Of a stretch of 64,000 nt of DNA, positions 49,600 through 58,433 are shown in pieces. This DNA is from JACVRW01 sp963837445 (GTDB lineage Bacteria; Actinomycetota; Thermoleophilia; Solirubrobacterales; Thermoleophilaceae), in NCBI GenBank assembly GCA_963837445.1, contig CAWINK010000022.1:372001-436000 (forward strand). The letters are read 5' to 3'. How positions within the stretch are numbered: position 1 is the first letter of the stretch; every line of letters starts with the position of its first letter. The notes under the pieces are model-generated. The model saw nothing but the letters and a program-made list of their open reading frames with translations, searched no databases and had not been told where the DNA came from. Made by a program: the position numbers and the translations under genes.

Positions 49600-51023
49600 G
49601 GCTTCCCGTCCGTGATCAGGCCCTGGTTGCCGGGCTGGTTGCCGATCAGCGTCTGACCGACCGTGTAGCGCTCGTTGCCGCCCTCGCACTCCTGCGTCTG
49701 GCCCGGCGCCGCCGCGTTCGGATACGGGTTCACGTGCAGGTGGTTGTGGCGGCCGGGGCCGTTCGCGGGGGCGTCGGAGGGGCCGCCCTCGTTGTTCGGG
49801 CCAAGCTCGAAGGTGAGCGGGTCGGTGGGCGCCGAGACCACGAGGAAGCGCTGGTAGTTGCCGTTCGCGTCGCCCTCGGAGAGCAGGCTCGCCACGTTGC
49901 GCAGGAAGAGCGTGGCGTAGTTGCAGGTGGTCTGGACCGGGGTGAGGAAGCGCAGCGTGGGCCGCAGCGAGCTGGCGAGGCGGGTGAGCTGGTTCACGCC
50001 CTGGCGCACCGTCGGGTCATCCGAGAAGTCGGCCAGCGCCTCGAACACGTCGGCCAGGTCCTCGTTCATCTGGATCGTCCTGGGCAGCACCTCCGTGCCG
50101 GCCTCGAAGGCGTCGGCGAGGATCGGAGCGCCGTGCGGCAGCACCGCCACGCCGGGTCGCAGCTCGCGGAAGAAGGCCGTGTTGTTGCGGATGAACGGGC
50201 GCTGGCGGGGGAACTCGTCGATGGCCACCTGCTCGCTCGCCGGGCTCTCTGAGATCGTCTCCTGGAGGAACGGCCGGGCGATCGACGCGAAGGCCGTGAA
50301 CGAGGTGTCGAGGTTCACGAACAGCGACGCCTGCTCCTCGGCCACCGGCGCCGCCTCCGCGGACGCCCGCGCGAGTGAGGCGAAGAAGCGGTTGAGCCGC
50401 GTGTCCGGGTCGGACAGGTTGCGGGCCACGGGCTCGAGGTCGGCGAGCAGCGGCACGAACGCCTCGATCGCCAGGTTGATGTCCTGGCCGCGCCCCGCGA
50501 AGCCACCGCCGAAGCCGTCCAGCGAGTTGCGGGAGCCCACGCGGGTCTTGTCGTCGAACATGTCGAAGAGCTCGTCGAGCTCCACAACGGCCGGGCGCGC
50601 CTGGCGAACCGGGATCGTGGAGCCGGCGGCCAGGCCCGCGCGGCCCTCGCCCGGCGTCAGCTCGATGTACTTCAGGCCGAGCGACGAGCGCGGGCGTACG
50701 AGCAGGGTCGAGTCGGCGGGCACCGGCTCGATCTCCTTGTCGAGCTTCATCGTCACCTGTGCGTACGCCGACCCGTCGGCGCGCTTGCGCGGCTCGATCT
50801 TCGAGATGAAGCCCACGCGAGCGCCGCCGATGCGCACCTCGAAGCCCTTCACGAGCTGGGCCGCGTTCGGCAGGTTTGCCTTCAGGTCATAGGTCGGCAC
50901 GAACGGCAGCCCGGAGTTCGCGTTGTAGGAGAGGAAGACGGCCACGATCGTCACGAGCACCGTGACCGCGCCCACGAGCACCGGGCTGGCGGTGAGTGCG
51001 GCCTGGCCGCGCCGCGGGCTCAC
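49596..51023 (-). CDS. Mce-family MlaD-domain protein, third of operon
   Basis: The 475-residue protein has a span (PVLVGAVTVLVTIVAVFLSYNA), MlaD domain YDLKANLPNAAQLVKGFEVRIGGARVGFISKIEP at about residues 45-78, and the typical LKYIELTPGEGR strand. The C-terminal part ends with an Asn/Gly/Pro-rich tail containing two Cys (TQECEGGNERY and TTCNYATLFLRN). Start and stop each overlap neighbours by 4 bp. It should occupy one position in the heteromeric Mce assembly. Confidence 0.92.
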   Translation of the reverse strand: MSPRRGQAALTASPVLVGAVTVLVTIVAVFLSYNANSGLPFVPTYDLKANLPNAAQLVKGFEVRIGGARVGFISKIEPRKRADGSAYAQVTMKLDKEIEPVPADSTLLVRPRSSLGLKYIELTPGEGRAGLAAGSTIPVRQARPAVVELDELFDMFDDKTRVGSRNSLDGFGGGFAGRGQDINLAIEAFVPLLADLEPVARNLSDPDTRLNRFFASLARASAEAAPVAEEQASLFVNLDTSFTAFASIARPFLQETISESPASEQVAIDEFPRQRPFIRNNTAFFRELRPGVAVLPHGAPILADAFEAGTEVLPRTIQMNEDLADVFEALADFSDDPTVRQGVNQLTRLASSLRPTLRFLTPVQTTCNYATLFLRNVASLLSEGDANGNYQRFLVVSAPTDPLTFELGPNNEGGPSDAPANGPGRHNHLHVNPYPNAAAPGQTQECEGGNERYTVGQTLIGNQPGNQGLITDGKP

Positions 51024-52495
51024 TGCGGCTCACCGCCCAGCAGGTAATCGAGCGCCGGCTCCGCCGGGTCGCCCGACGGCGAGCGCTGCTCGGAGCGCCG
51101 CCGGAGCGCCTCGAGGTTCTGCTTGCGCTGCCTGTCGACGCTCGGGTCGCTCTGCCCGAGCAGGTCCTGGAGGAGGATGCCGGTGGGCGGCACGCTGCCC
51201 TTGCCCGTCTGCGTGCTCGGGTCCGCGTTGGCGGCCTCGAGCCCGGTGCTCGCCGACGACGTCTCGGCGGCCGGGTCGTAGAAGGTCGAGCGGCAGGCCG
51301 GGCTCGGCTCGAGCGCGTAGGTCGAGCAGACGTTGGTCACGAGGCCGGCGCGGAGGTAGTGCCCGAGACCGTCGAAGCCGTTGCTGGCCAGCGTGATGTA
51401 GTAGATGAGGTCGTTCAGGCGCTCGACCGCGCCGGTCCGGTTGAGGCTCTTCGTGAGGTCGTCCAGGTTCACCGCGACCGGTGCGGCCTCCTGCCCGAAC
51501 TCGCCGAGGTCGCGGATCAGCGGGCGGGCTTCGATCAGCGCGGGACGGCCGCGCTCGAGCGCGTCGCCGAGGCTCGGGAAGCTCTCGCGCGATGCGTCGG
51601 CGAGCGTGCCCTGCGCCTCGATCAGCCGTCCGAGGGCCGGTGCTGCGGCGTTCAGGTCGGTGAGCAGCGGCGTGCCCTGGTCGGTGAAGTCCTCGAGGTC
51701 CGCCATCAGCGGCCGCAGCTCGCGCAGGAAGCCGGGGAGCAGGTGGATGCTGCGGGCGAGATCGCCGCGCCGCTCGGCCGAGGCCTCGCCGGTCGCGTTG
51801 GCCTGGACCACGAAGTCGGCGAAGGACTCGCGCTCGCGGGCGAGCGGGCCCAGCACCTGGTCGGAATCGCGCGCCAGGCGGGCGAGCACGCGGTTCTGGT
51901 CGGCGAGGATCTTGAGCACCTCGTCGGTCTCCCGCAGGGCCGGGTTGGCGCGGTGGATGACCTCGTTCAGCTCCTCGCCGCGCCCCGCCAGCCCGGCGCC
52001 GAACTCGCTCAGGAGGATCGCGAAGCGCTCACGGTAGGGCAGCCGCATGATGTCGTTGAGGAGGTCGAGGTCCACCGGCGAGCTGGTCTGCTCGATCGGC
52101 AGCAGCCGCTCCCCCTCGCCGTCGCCCTCGTCGATCCGCGCCAGCGGCTCCGCCGAGCTCGATCCCGGCTGGCAGTCCACGAACTTCTCGCCGATCAGGC
52201 CCTGCGAGCCGATCTTGCACTTCGCGTCGCTCTTCCAGGGGATGAAGCCCTGGTCGTCGATGCGGAGCGTGACGGCGGCCTTCTTGTCGGGCGTCACGTC
52301 CAGGTCCGAGATCACGCCGACCGGCACGCCGGCCACCTTCACGTCCTCGCCGTTCACGAGCGTCGAGGCGTTGTCGAAGATCGCGCGCACGAAGTAGTGG
52401 TCCTTCGTGTCGTCGTCCGTGCTCTCGCGCACGATCCCGATCACGATCCATGGCAGGAGCGCCACGAGCAGGCAGAGGTAGACGAACCGCCTCAT
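51020..52495 (-). CDS. Mce-family MlaD-domain protein, second of operon
   Basis: The 491-residue protein opens MRRFVYLCLLVALLPWIVIGIV, then MlaD domain YFVRAIFDNASTLVNGEDVKVAGVPVGVISDLDV at about residues 34-67. Helices follow with RERFAILLSEFGAGLAGRGEELNEVIHRANPALRETDEVLKIL, similar to the Mce helical barrel. The C-terminal ~90 residues are low-complexity (Ser/Gln/Arg) and hold ACRSTFYDP plus VTNVCSTYAL cysteines. ATG 52495 overlaps the first Mce stop by 4 bp. Confidence 0.92.
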   Translation of the reverse strand: MRRFVYLCLLVALLPWIVIGIVRESTDDDTKDHYFVRAIFDNASTLVNGEDVKVAGVPVGVISDLDVTPDKKAAVTLRIDDQGFIPWKSDAKCKIGSQGLIGEKFVDCQPGSSSAEPLARIDEGDGEGERLLPIEQTSSPVDLDLLNDIMRLPYRERFAILLSEFGAGLAGRGEELNEVIHRANPALRETDEVLKILADQNRVLARLARDSDQVLGPLARERESFADFVVQANATGEASAERRGDLARSIHLLPGFLRELRPLMADLEDFTDQGTPLLTDLNAAAPALGRLIEAQGTLADASRESFPSLGDALERGRPALIEARPLIRDLGEFGQEAAPVAVNLDDLTKSLNRTGAVERLNDLIYYITLASNGFDGLGHYLRAGLVTNVCSTYALEPSPACRSTFYDPAAETSSASTGLEAANADPSTQTGKGSVPPTGILLQDLLGQSDPSVDRQRKQNLEALRRRSEQRSPSGDPAEPALDYLLGGEPQ

Positions 52496-53889
52496 GGCCC
52501 CGGTGGGTCCTCGGAGTTGGGGGTCGCGGTCGGCTCACAGCCGTTCACGACCCAGGGGGCCGAGCCATCTGGCGTGGGCTGCGTGGCGCCGCCCGGACAG
52601 TCGGTGCGGTTGTCCCGGTCGTAGGAGTTCAGGCGATCGGAGGGGGAGACGCCGTTCAGCCTGTACTGGACGCGGTCGAGGGCCGTGGGACCGAAGACCG
52701 GCTGGACGCGCGCGTAGTGCCCGTTCGCGTCGTAGTACGCCGCCACCTGGCCGAACTCGGTGAGCCATCCCGACAGGTCCGGGATGTAGGGCCGCGCGTA
52801 CGAGATCACGGGGTCGGAGCGGTCGAGCGTCCGGATCGCGCGCGGGAACACACTCGCGGTGAGCTCCGCGAGGCGCGGCTGCTTCGCCGTCAGCTCGATC
52901 AGGTCGTTGTTCGCGCCGGGCGAGCGGATCAGGTCGCGCAGGTCCGCGACAGTGGGGCGCGCGTCGTGCACGAGCGGGCGCAGCGCCCTGAAGAACGGCG
53001 CGAGCTCCTTCGTGGCCGGCTTCGACTCCTCGACAAGCTTGTCGAGGTCGTCGAGCGTGTTGCGCAGGTTCACGAAGGTGGTGTTGGCCTTGCGCAGCGT
53101 GCCCGGGAGCAGCTCGAGCGCGCGCTGGAGCGCCACGTTCTCGTCGCCGATCGCGCGCATCGCCGAGTTCGTGTTGCTCACGAGGTCGGTGAGGTCGCCG
53201 CGGCGGGAGGCGATCGCCGACACGGTGTCGGCGCCGTCCTGCACGAACCGCTCGAGCACCTGCTGGTCGAGCGCCAGCTCCTGGGTCAGCCGCGACGTGC
53301 TCCCCAGGAACGGCGCGAAGTACTCGATGCTCTCGCCGGCCTCCACGCCGCGCGCCTCGTACTGGGTGCCCGACCCGCGGATGAAGTTGCGCAGGCCCTC
53401 GCGCGTCTTCGCGTCGAGCGTGTTGAAGAGGGTGTCGAGGTCCACCGGCGCACTGGTCTCGTCGGACCCGATCTGCTCGCCGTGCTCGAGCTCGGTGCCG
53501 TTGTTGGGCCCGGGCTTGAGCGAGATGTAGCGGCTCGTGATGCCGGACAGCGAGGTGGCCCGGATCGTCGCGCTGGTGCCCTCGTGCAGCGGAGCCACCG
53601 CGTCGCCGACCTCCAGGGTCACGATCGCGTTGGCCGACTGGTCCAGCTCGATGTCCGCGATCTTGCCGACGGGCTGGCCGCCCACGCGCACCTCGTTGCC
53701 GGGCACGAGCTGGCCGGCGTTCTGGAAGACCGCCTTGACCTTGTACGGCTCGGGGCCCCCGAACATCGCGAGAGCCGCCAGTGCAACGGCAGCTACTAGC
53801 GCCGCAAGCGCGAGAATTCGCGCCACGGTTGAGCCACGCTCACTCTGGAGCGGCTCGCGAGTCCTTCCCTCTCTGTTACTTGAGTCCAA
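52492..53889 (-). CDS. Mce-family MlaD-domain protein, first of operon
   Basis: The protein has a basic, hydrophilic N-terminus, a span (VARILALAALVAAVALAALAMF) and MlaD domain YKVKAVFQNAGQLVPGNEVRVGGQPVGKIADIEL at about residues 49-82, then the strand ITSRYISLKPGPNNG. TTG 53889 gives 465 residues; GTG 53826, just before the span, is a credible alternative. The tail is Thr/Pro-rich with Cys (RTDCPGGATQ; VNGCEPTATP). It is separated from the ATPase gene by 56 bp, the largest gap inside the operon. Confidence 0.9.
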   Translation of the reverse strand: MDSSNREGRTREPLQSERGSTVARILALAALVAAVALAALAMFGGPEPYKVKAVFQNAGQLVPGNEVRVGGQPVGKIADIELDQSANAIVTLEVGDAVAPLHEGTSATIRATSLSGITSRYISLKPGPNNGTELEHGEQIGSDETSAPVDLDTLFNTLDAKTREGLRNFIRGSGTQYEARGVEAGESIEYFAPFLGSTSRLTQELALDQQVLERFVQDGADTVSAIASRRGDLTDLVSNTNSAMRAIGDENVALQRALELLPGTLRKANTTFVNLRNTLDDLDKLVEESKPATKELAPFFRALRPLVHDARPTVADLRDLIRSPGANNDLIELTAKQPRLAELTASVFPRAIRTLDRSDPVISYARPYIPDLSGWLTEFGQVAAYYDANGHYARVQPVFGPTALDRVQYRLNGVSPSDRLNSYDRDNRTDCPGGATQPTPDGSAPWVVNGCEPTATPNSEDPPGP

Positions 53890-53945
53890 GCGCGGTCAAT
53901 CGACCGACGCCTCCCGAAGCGCGCTGCCGGCGCGCTCACCTGCAA

Positions 53946-54944
53946 CTACTCCATCCCGAGGGGGCCCTGCGCCTCCCCTGACAGAAACTGTCTCACGAAT
54001 TGGTTATCTGAGTTGAAGAGCTCACTGGCGGGGCCTGATTCGACGATCCTGCCCTTCCAGAGAATCGCGATGTAATCGGCCACGCGGCGCGCCGACATGA
54101 TGTCGTGCGTGATCACGCAATACGCGCCGCCGTTCTCCTCGTGCACCTCCATGATGAGCTCGCACAGGAGCGCCGTGCGCACCGGATCGAGCCCGGAGTC
54201 AGGCTCGTCGAAGAGCACGATGTCCGGGTCCAGCACGAGCGCGCGCGCGAAGCCCGCGCGCTTGCGCATCCCGCCGGAGAGCTCGTTGGGCATCTTGTCC
54301 GCAGCGGCGCCCAGGCCCACTTCCCCGAGGCGCCGGTCCACGATCTCGCGGATCTCGTCCTCGCCCTTGTCCGTGTGCTGGCGAAGCGGGAACGCCGTGT
54401 TGTCGTAGACGTTCATCGAGCCGAAGAGCGCACCGTCCTGGAACAGGACGCCGAACTTCTTGCGCATCTCGAACAGATCCTCGTCCGCCATGTCGGGCAC
54501 GGACTCGCCGTGCACGATCACGTCGCCCTCGTCGGGATAGAGCAGCCCGACCATGTGCTTGATGCAGACGGACTTGCCGGTGCCCGAGGGGCCGAGGATC
54601 ATCGAGATCTGGTTGTCCGGGAGGCCGAGGTTGAGGCCGTTGAGCACCCGGTTGCGGCCGAACGCCTTGACCACGTCGATGAACTCGACGGCGTCGTCCG
54701 AGCCGTGCTCGCGCTTCGTGCCGGTGTGCCACTGGTACTCGTCGGCCTCCGCCTGCGAGCCCCGCTCGTGGGTCATCTCGCCCGTGCTCTTGGGCTTATC
54801 CACTGGCTCCTGCGGCCGCTCCTCCTGCTCCTCGGCGCCGCGGTTCTCCTCCCAGTCCTGAGGGTCCAGCGGACGCGTGTCCTCCTCGGACGCCGCCTCG
54901 TGGCGCTCCTGGGCCTGCTCCTCTTCCTTGCGTTCTTCGGTCAA
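53946..54944 (-). CDS. MlaF/MceG-type ABC ATPase with acidic N-terminal extension
   Basis: The ATPase core (from about residue 84, VEFIDVVKAFGRNRVLNGLNLGLPDN) carries Walker A GPSGTGKS, Q-loop VLFQDGALFGSMNV, signature ELSGGMRKR, Walker B IVLFDEPDSGLDPVR and the switch His in VITHDI. The SMNVYDN and SGLDPVR features are those of MlaF/MceG, which power Mce lipid importers. The first ~83 residues are highly charged, Glu/Gln-rich (EERKEEEQAQERHEAASEED) and not part of the fold. It begins 7 bp after the second permease stop. In mycobacteria mceG is encoded elsewhere; here it is in the operon. Confidence 0.94.
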   Translation of the reverse strand: MTEERKEEEQAQERHEAASEEDTRPLDPQDWEENRGAEEQEERPQEPVDKPKSTGEMTHERGSQAEADEYQWHTGTKREHGSDDAVEFIDVVKAFGRNRVLNGLNLGLPDNQISMILGPSGTGKSVCIKHMVGLLYPDEGDVIVHGESVPDMADEDLFEMRKKFGVLFQDGALFGSMNVYDNTAFPLRQHTDKGEDEIREIVDRRLGEVGLGAAADKMPNELSGGMRKRAGFARALVLDPDIVLFDEPDSGLDPVRTALLCELIMEVHEENGGAYCVITHDIMSARRVADYIAILWKGRIVESGPASELFNSDNQFVRQFLSGEAQGPLGME

Positions 54945-54951
54945 GTCTCCC

Positions 54952-55752
54952 TCACCCGCCTATGGGGGCTCTCGGATTCGAGCCCCAGAAGATCTGCGTC
55001 CCCACCATTCCCACCAGATGCACCATCACCGTGTTCAACACCATCGATTTCGCCGTGGCGGTGCCGACTCCCACCGGCCCCCCGCCCGCGTTGTACCCGT
55101 AGTAGCACCCCACCAGCACGATCACCGTGGCCATCGACATGCCCTTGATCAGGCTGTAGAAGAGGTCGGGCGGGTTCTGGAACATCCAGAAGATCAGGAA
55201 GAAGCCGCCCGACGACACCTCGCCGATCTGCTGCACCACCGCCAAATAGCTCGCGAAGAAGCCGGCGCCCACGGCCGCGATGTACATGAACGGCAGCACC
55301 ATCCAGGCCGCGAGCAGACGCGTGGCGCAGAGGAAGACGAGCGAGTTGATGCCCATCACCTCGAGCGCGTCGATCTCGTCCGAGATCCGCATCGCGCCGA
55401 TCTCGGCCACGAGGCCGGTGCCGACCTTCGCCGACATCATGTAGCCGAACGCGTACGGCATGATCTCGCGCAGATCGCACCAGGCCGAGAAGACGCCCGC
55501 GTACGCGGGGGCGCCGACAGAGCGGTTGAAGTACGCGCCCTCGATCCCGCACTGGAGGCCGAGGATGAACGCAAGGCCCCAGATCACCAGCGCCGAGCCC
55601 AGGATCAGGATCCCCGCCTGACGCAGCGCCTCGCCGAAGAAGTGGAAGACCTTCCCGTTGAAGACCGCGCCCATCACGCGCGCGCAGAACTTGGCGATGT
55701 CGCCGAACGACGCGATCCAGTCGCGCGGGACGCTCAGCCAGCCGGTCCCCAT
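54952..55752 (-). CDS. MlaE/YrbE-family permease, second of operon
   Basis: The 266-residue membrane protein has five or six spans and the MlaE hallmark YMMSAKVGTGLVAEIGAMRISDEIDALEVMGINSLVFL, the coupling loop that meets the ATPase. The N-terminal amphipathic segment (WIASFGDIAKFCARVMGAV) precedes the first span. With the first permease it would form a heterodimeric membrane channel. ATG 55752 lies 34 bp after the first permease stop; the ATPase follows 7 bp downstream. Confidence 0.94.
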   Translation of the reverse strand: MGTGWLSVPRDWIASFGDIAKFCARVMGAVFNGKVFHFFGEALRQAGILILGSALVIWGLAFILGLQCGIEGAYFNRSVGAPAYAGVFSAWCDLREIMPYAFGYMMSAKVGTGLVAEIGAMRISDEIDALEVMGINSLVFLCATRLLAAWMVLPFMYIAAVGAGFFASYLAVVQQIGEVSSGGFFLIFWMFQNPPDLFYSLIKGMSMATVIVLVGCYYGYNAGGGPVGVGTATAKSMVLNTVMVHLVGMVGTQIFWGSNPRAPIGG

Positions 55753-55786
55753 CAGGCGAACACCCGGTGGGTGTGAGCACTCGTTG

Positions 55787-56593
55787 TCACTTGATCACCG
55801 AGATCTCGGGGTGCGTGGCGAGCAGGGTCTGGGTGAAGACGTAGTTGAACGCAAAGATCCCCAGGAACTCGATCACCACGCCCTGGTTCACGGCTCTACC
55901 CACCCCTTCGGCGCCTCCGGACGCAGTCATCCCCTTGTAACAGGAGACGATCGCGATGATCGCGCCGAACAACGTGGTCTTTACGACCGACCCCCAGAGG
56001 TCGGTGGTACTGGCGTTGTTGAGCAGCGTCGCGAAGAAGGGTCCGAGTGGGGCGTCGAACGTGAGCGTGGCCAGCACGCCGCCGAAGATGCCGAAGATCA
56101 GTGCGTAGATGTTGAAGAGCCCGGTCACGACCATCAGCGCCAGGAAGCGCGGCACGACGAGGTTCTTGATCGGGTCCACGCCGAGCACCTGGAGGGCGTC
56201 CAGCTCCTCGCGGATCTTGCGCGCGCCGAGGTCCGCGGTGATCGCGGTGCCGCCGACGCCGGCGAGGATGATCGCGGTCACGAAGGGCGCGAACTCGCGG
56301 ATCGAGGCGAGCACGAAGAAGCCGCCGAGGCGGTCGATGGCGCCGAACAGCACCAGGAAGTTGCCGGCCTGAAGCCCGGGCGCGCCGTAGCCGAACGCGA
56401 TCGTGGAGATGGTCAGCGGCAGCCAGCAGAGGCGCAGCATGAACAGGAACTGCTGCACGAACTCGGTGCCGTACGGATACGGCGGCCGCAGCGCGGAGAC
56501 CAGCGTCTTACCGGTCAGGATCATCATGTCGCCAACCTGCTCAAGCAGGTTCTTGGTCGGCAGGAAGACCCGATCGGCTGCAGCTCTTACCAC
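55787..56593 (-). CDS. MlaE/YrbE-family permease, first of operon
   Basis: The 268-residue permease has the family coupling motif REFAPFVTAIILAGVGGTAITADLGARKIREELDALQVLGVDP and about five spans (for example FLALMVVTGLFNIYALIFGIFGG). It opens the Mce operon. GTG 56593 has a good ribosome site (GGAGGA) about seven bases before it, overlapping a 12-bp palindrome. Together with the second permease, the ATPase and six Mce proteins it should move lipids, probably inward, across the cell envelope. Confidence 0.94.
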   Translation of the reverse strand: MVRAAADRVFLPTKNLLEQVGDMMILTGKTLVSALRPPYPYGTEFVQQFLFMLRLCWLPLTISTIAFGYGAPGLQAGNFLVLFGAIDRLGGFFVLASIREFAPFVTAIILAGVGGTAITADLGARKIREELDALQVLGVDPIKNLVVPRFLALMVVTGLFNIYALIFGIFGGVLATLTFDAPLGPFFATLLNNASTTDLWGSVVKTTLFGAIIAIVSCYKGMTASGGAEGVGRAVNQGVVIEFLGIFAFNYVFTQTLLATHPEISVIK

Positions 56594-56600
56594 TAAACTC

Positions 56601-56612
56601 CTCCCCGGGGAG
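56601..56612. promoter_or_regulatory. 12-bp perfect palindrome at the Mce operon ribosome site
   Basis: CTCCCCGGGGAG is a perfect palindrome eight bases before the first permease start. On the minus strand its right half provides part of the ribosome-binding site (GGGGAGGAG). It may bind a repressor or fold in mRNA to limit translation of the operon. Both are inference. Confidence 0.4.
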
Positions 56613-56755
56613 AACTACCCTCGTTCCCCCAAAAACACGTACGCGTGGGAAGCCTATGGCATGCCCGCCGGGTCCGCCAGAGGGAACCGTCGTTGGCGCG
56701 GATGCAGGCGGAACCGGCGCGCTGACGCGGTTCGTGGTGGTATGTTCGGCGCGCT

Positions 56756-57409
56756 TTGAGGGGCTGGAGCGTTGGTGGAAGCAGGAGCGGTGCACGCGGC
56801 CGAGCCGCGTGCTTGCTCACGGCCGCGTGCCTTCTCGCATTCGCAGGATGCGGTGGCGGGGAGCGCCAGGACGAGAACGAGCCGGAGGGGAACTTCCCGG
56901 TCGAAGTCGTGGAGGCCAAGTTCCCCGAGGACCAGAAGCTCGCCAAGAGCTCCGACCTCCTGGTGACCGTGCGCAACGCCGGCCAGGAGACGATCCCGAA
57001 CATCGCCATGACGGTGAAGGGCTTCGATCAGCGCAAGAACAACCCCGACCTCGCCGACCCGACCCGGCCGGTGTTCGCGTTGAACGGTGTCCAGGTCGAG
57101 ATCGCCGGCTTCCCGGAGGCCAAGGACGCCGCCCCGCGCGGCTGCGACACGGCCTACGTGAACACCTGGGCCTGCGGTCCGCTCAGCGCGGGCGCGCAAA
57201 AGACGTTCCGCTGGTCGGTCACGGCGGTGCAGGCCGGCGAGTTCGAGGTGAGCTGGCGTGTGGCTGCCGGCCTCGACGGCAAGGCAAAGGCCGTGGCCCC
57301 GGGCGGCGGCCCCGCGCCGCGCGGCAGCTTCTCAGGCACGGTCTCCGACGAGGCGCCCGACGTCCGCGTGGCGGACGACGGCAAGACCGTCGTCGACGGG
57401 ACTCGCTGA
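56756..57409 (+). CDS. Secreted lipoprotein with CARDB-like beta domain
   Basis: The 217-residue product has a lipoprotein signal (ACLLTAACLLAFAGCGGG) and a mature beta-sandwich-like part: FPVEVVEAKFPEDQKLAKSSDLLVTVRNAGQETIPNIAMTVKGF resembles CARDB adhesion-like domains. Two cysteines (GCDTAYVNTWACG) could form a disulfide. The tail is Gly/Pro-rich. TTG 56756 is the only suitable start ahead of the signal. It is divergent from the Mce operon and may be an envelope accessory, though no link is proven. A strong hairpin follows. Confidence 0.8.
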   Translation: MRGWSVGGSRSGARGRAACLLTAACLLAFAGCGGGERQDENEPEGNFPVEVVEAKFPEDQKLAKSSDLLVTVRNAGQETIPNIAMTVKGFDQRKNNPDLADPTRPVFALNGVQVEIAGFPEAKDAAPRGCDTAYVNTWACGPLSAGAQKTFRWSVTAVQAGEFEVSWRVAAGLDGKAKAVAPGGGPAPRGSFSGTVSDEAPDVRVADDGKTVVDGTR

Positions 57410-57418
57410 CCCAGCCCG

Positions 57419-57452
57419 CCGCCCGCAACGCGATGCTGGCCGTTGCGGGCGG
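57419..57452. terminator. Bidirectional hairpin terminator
   Basis: A perfect 12-bp stem, CCGCCCGCAACG (57419-57430) with CGTTGCGGGCGG (57441-57452), has a 10-base loop. It lies between two convergent genes, 9 bp after the lipoprotein stop and 15 bp before the end of the minus-strand gene. It can serve both. Confidence 0.75.
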
Positions 57453-57467
57453 ACGAGCTCCGGTGGG

Positions 57468-58253
57468 CTAGCAGACAGCCGTGATGTCGAACGCGCGATC
57501 GGCTTCCGCCGGCGCCGGCAGCAGCGTGAGCGTGGTGACCGTCACCGTCTTGTTGTCCGGGCCCACCTGGGTGCCCACGGGTCCCACGTCGGTGCCCGAC
57601 GCTGACTGGGTCGCGGTAAGCGCGCAGGCGTTGACGGCGTTCGCGAACGTGACGTCGTAGGTTCCCGTCGAAGGATGTGCGACAGCGCTGACGTTTCGTG
57701 CTGCGATGCTGTTGCCAGCCGCCGAGACCCGCGCGAAGCTCAACGTCCCCTGCACCGCGCTGACCGCCGCGTTGGTCAATTGCGTGGGGGTCTGCGAGCC
57801 TACGCGCTCGGCGTTCAGGCCGGTGGCGACGCCGGTGGCGTTCGTGGTGAATGGCTTGGTGCTGTCACCGCCTTTCCCTGCGGTGATCGTGCCGACGAGC
57901 GAACCGCCGGTGAGGAACTCGAAGGCCAGGCCGTCGGCGACATTGCGCGACCGCGCGCACGGATAGTGCTTCTGCGGAGTGCCGCCCGGCGCGGAGCGGC
58001 AGCCGAACAGGAGGCCGCCTCCGCCGCCAACCGCCCTGTTGGAGTAGCGCATGCCCCAGGTCGAGTTGCTCGCGATCACCTGGGTTTCGGTGCTGAACGA
58101 TCCGGACCTCGGGTTGCGCTTGCCGCCGATCAGTCCGGTCGTCTGCGCGATGGCGAAGGGCGCGATCACGAGAGCGAGCACAACACCCGCCGCAAGTCCC
58201 AGCTTGACGTTTCCTGCCTGCCCGTCCCTAAAGCGATTCAGCCGTCTCAACAT
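57468..58253 (-). CDS. Secreted protein of unknown function, Solirubrobacterales style
   Basis: The 261-residue protein has an N-terminal signal or anchor (NVKLGLAAGVVLALVIAPFAIA) and an extracellular beta-rich part with a Gly run (RAVGGGGGLLFGCRSAPGGT), FLTGGSLVGTITAGKGGD and a C-terminal ~85 residues (SFARVSAAGNSIAARNVSAVAHPSTGTYDVTF) like repeat domains seen in secreted proteins of this group. Three or four cysteines may pair. A good ribosome site (GAAGGAG) precedes ATG 58253. Function unknown. Confidence 0.75.
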   Translation of the reverse strand: MLRRLNRFRDGQAGNVKLGLAAGVVLALVIAPFAIAQTTGLIGGKRNPRSGSFSTETQVIASNSTWGMRYSNRAVGGGGGLLFGCRSAPGGTPQKHYPCARSRNVADGLAFEFLTGGSLVGTITAGKGGDSTKPFTTNATGVATGLNAERVGSQTPTQLTNAAVSAVQGTLSFARVSAAGNSIAARNVSAVAHPSTGTYDVTFANAVNACALTATQSASGTDVGPVGTQVGPDNKTVTVTTLTLLPAPAEADRAFDITAVC

Positions 58254-58433
58254 CGAGGTAGAACTCCTTCGGTAGTCGTCGACGTCTCGGTGACGTCCTG
58301 ATTCGGGCCTCCCTGGCCCTCGCACGAGGTAACCCGGGCGGCCCACCCGAGGTTGCGGTCGCGGCGTAGACGCCGGATTGGGACGACGAGTAGCGATCCG
58401 CACCTGAGGCCGGCTTCGGGTGTTAGTCATGCC

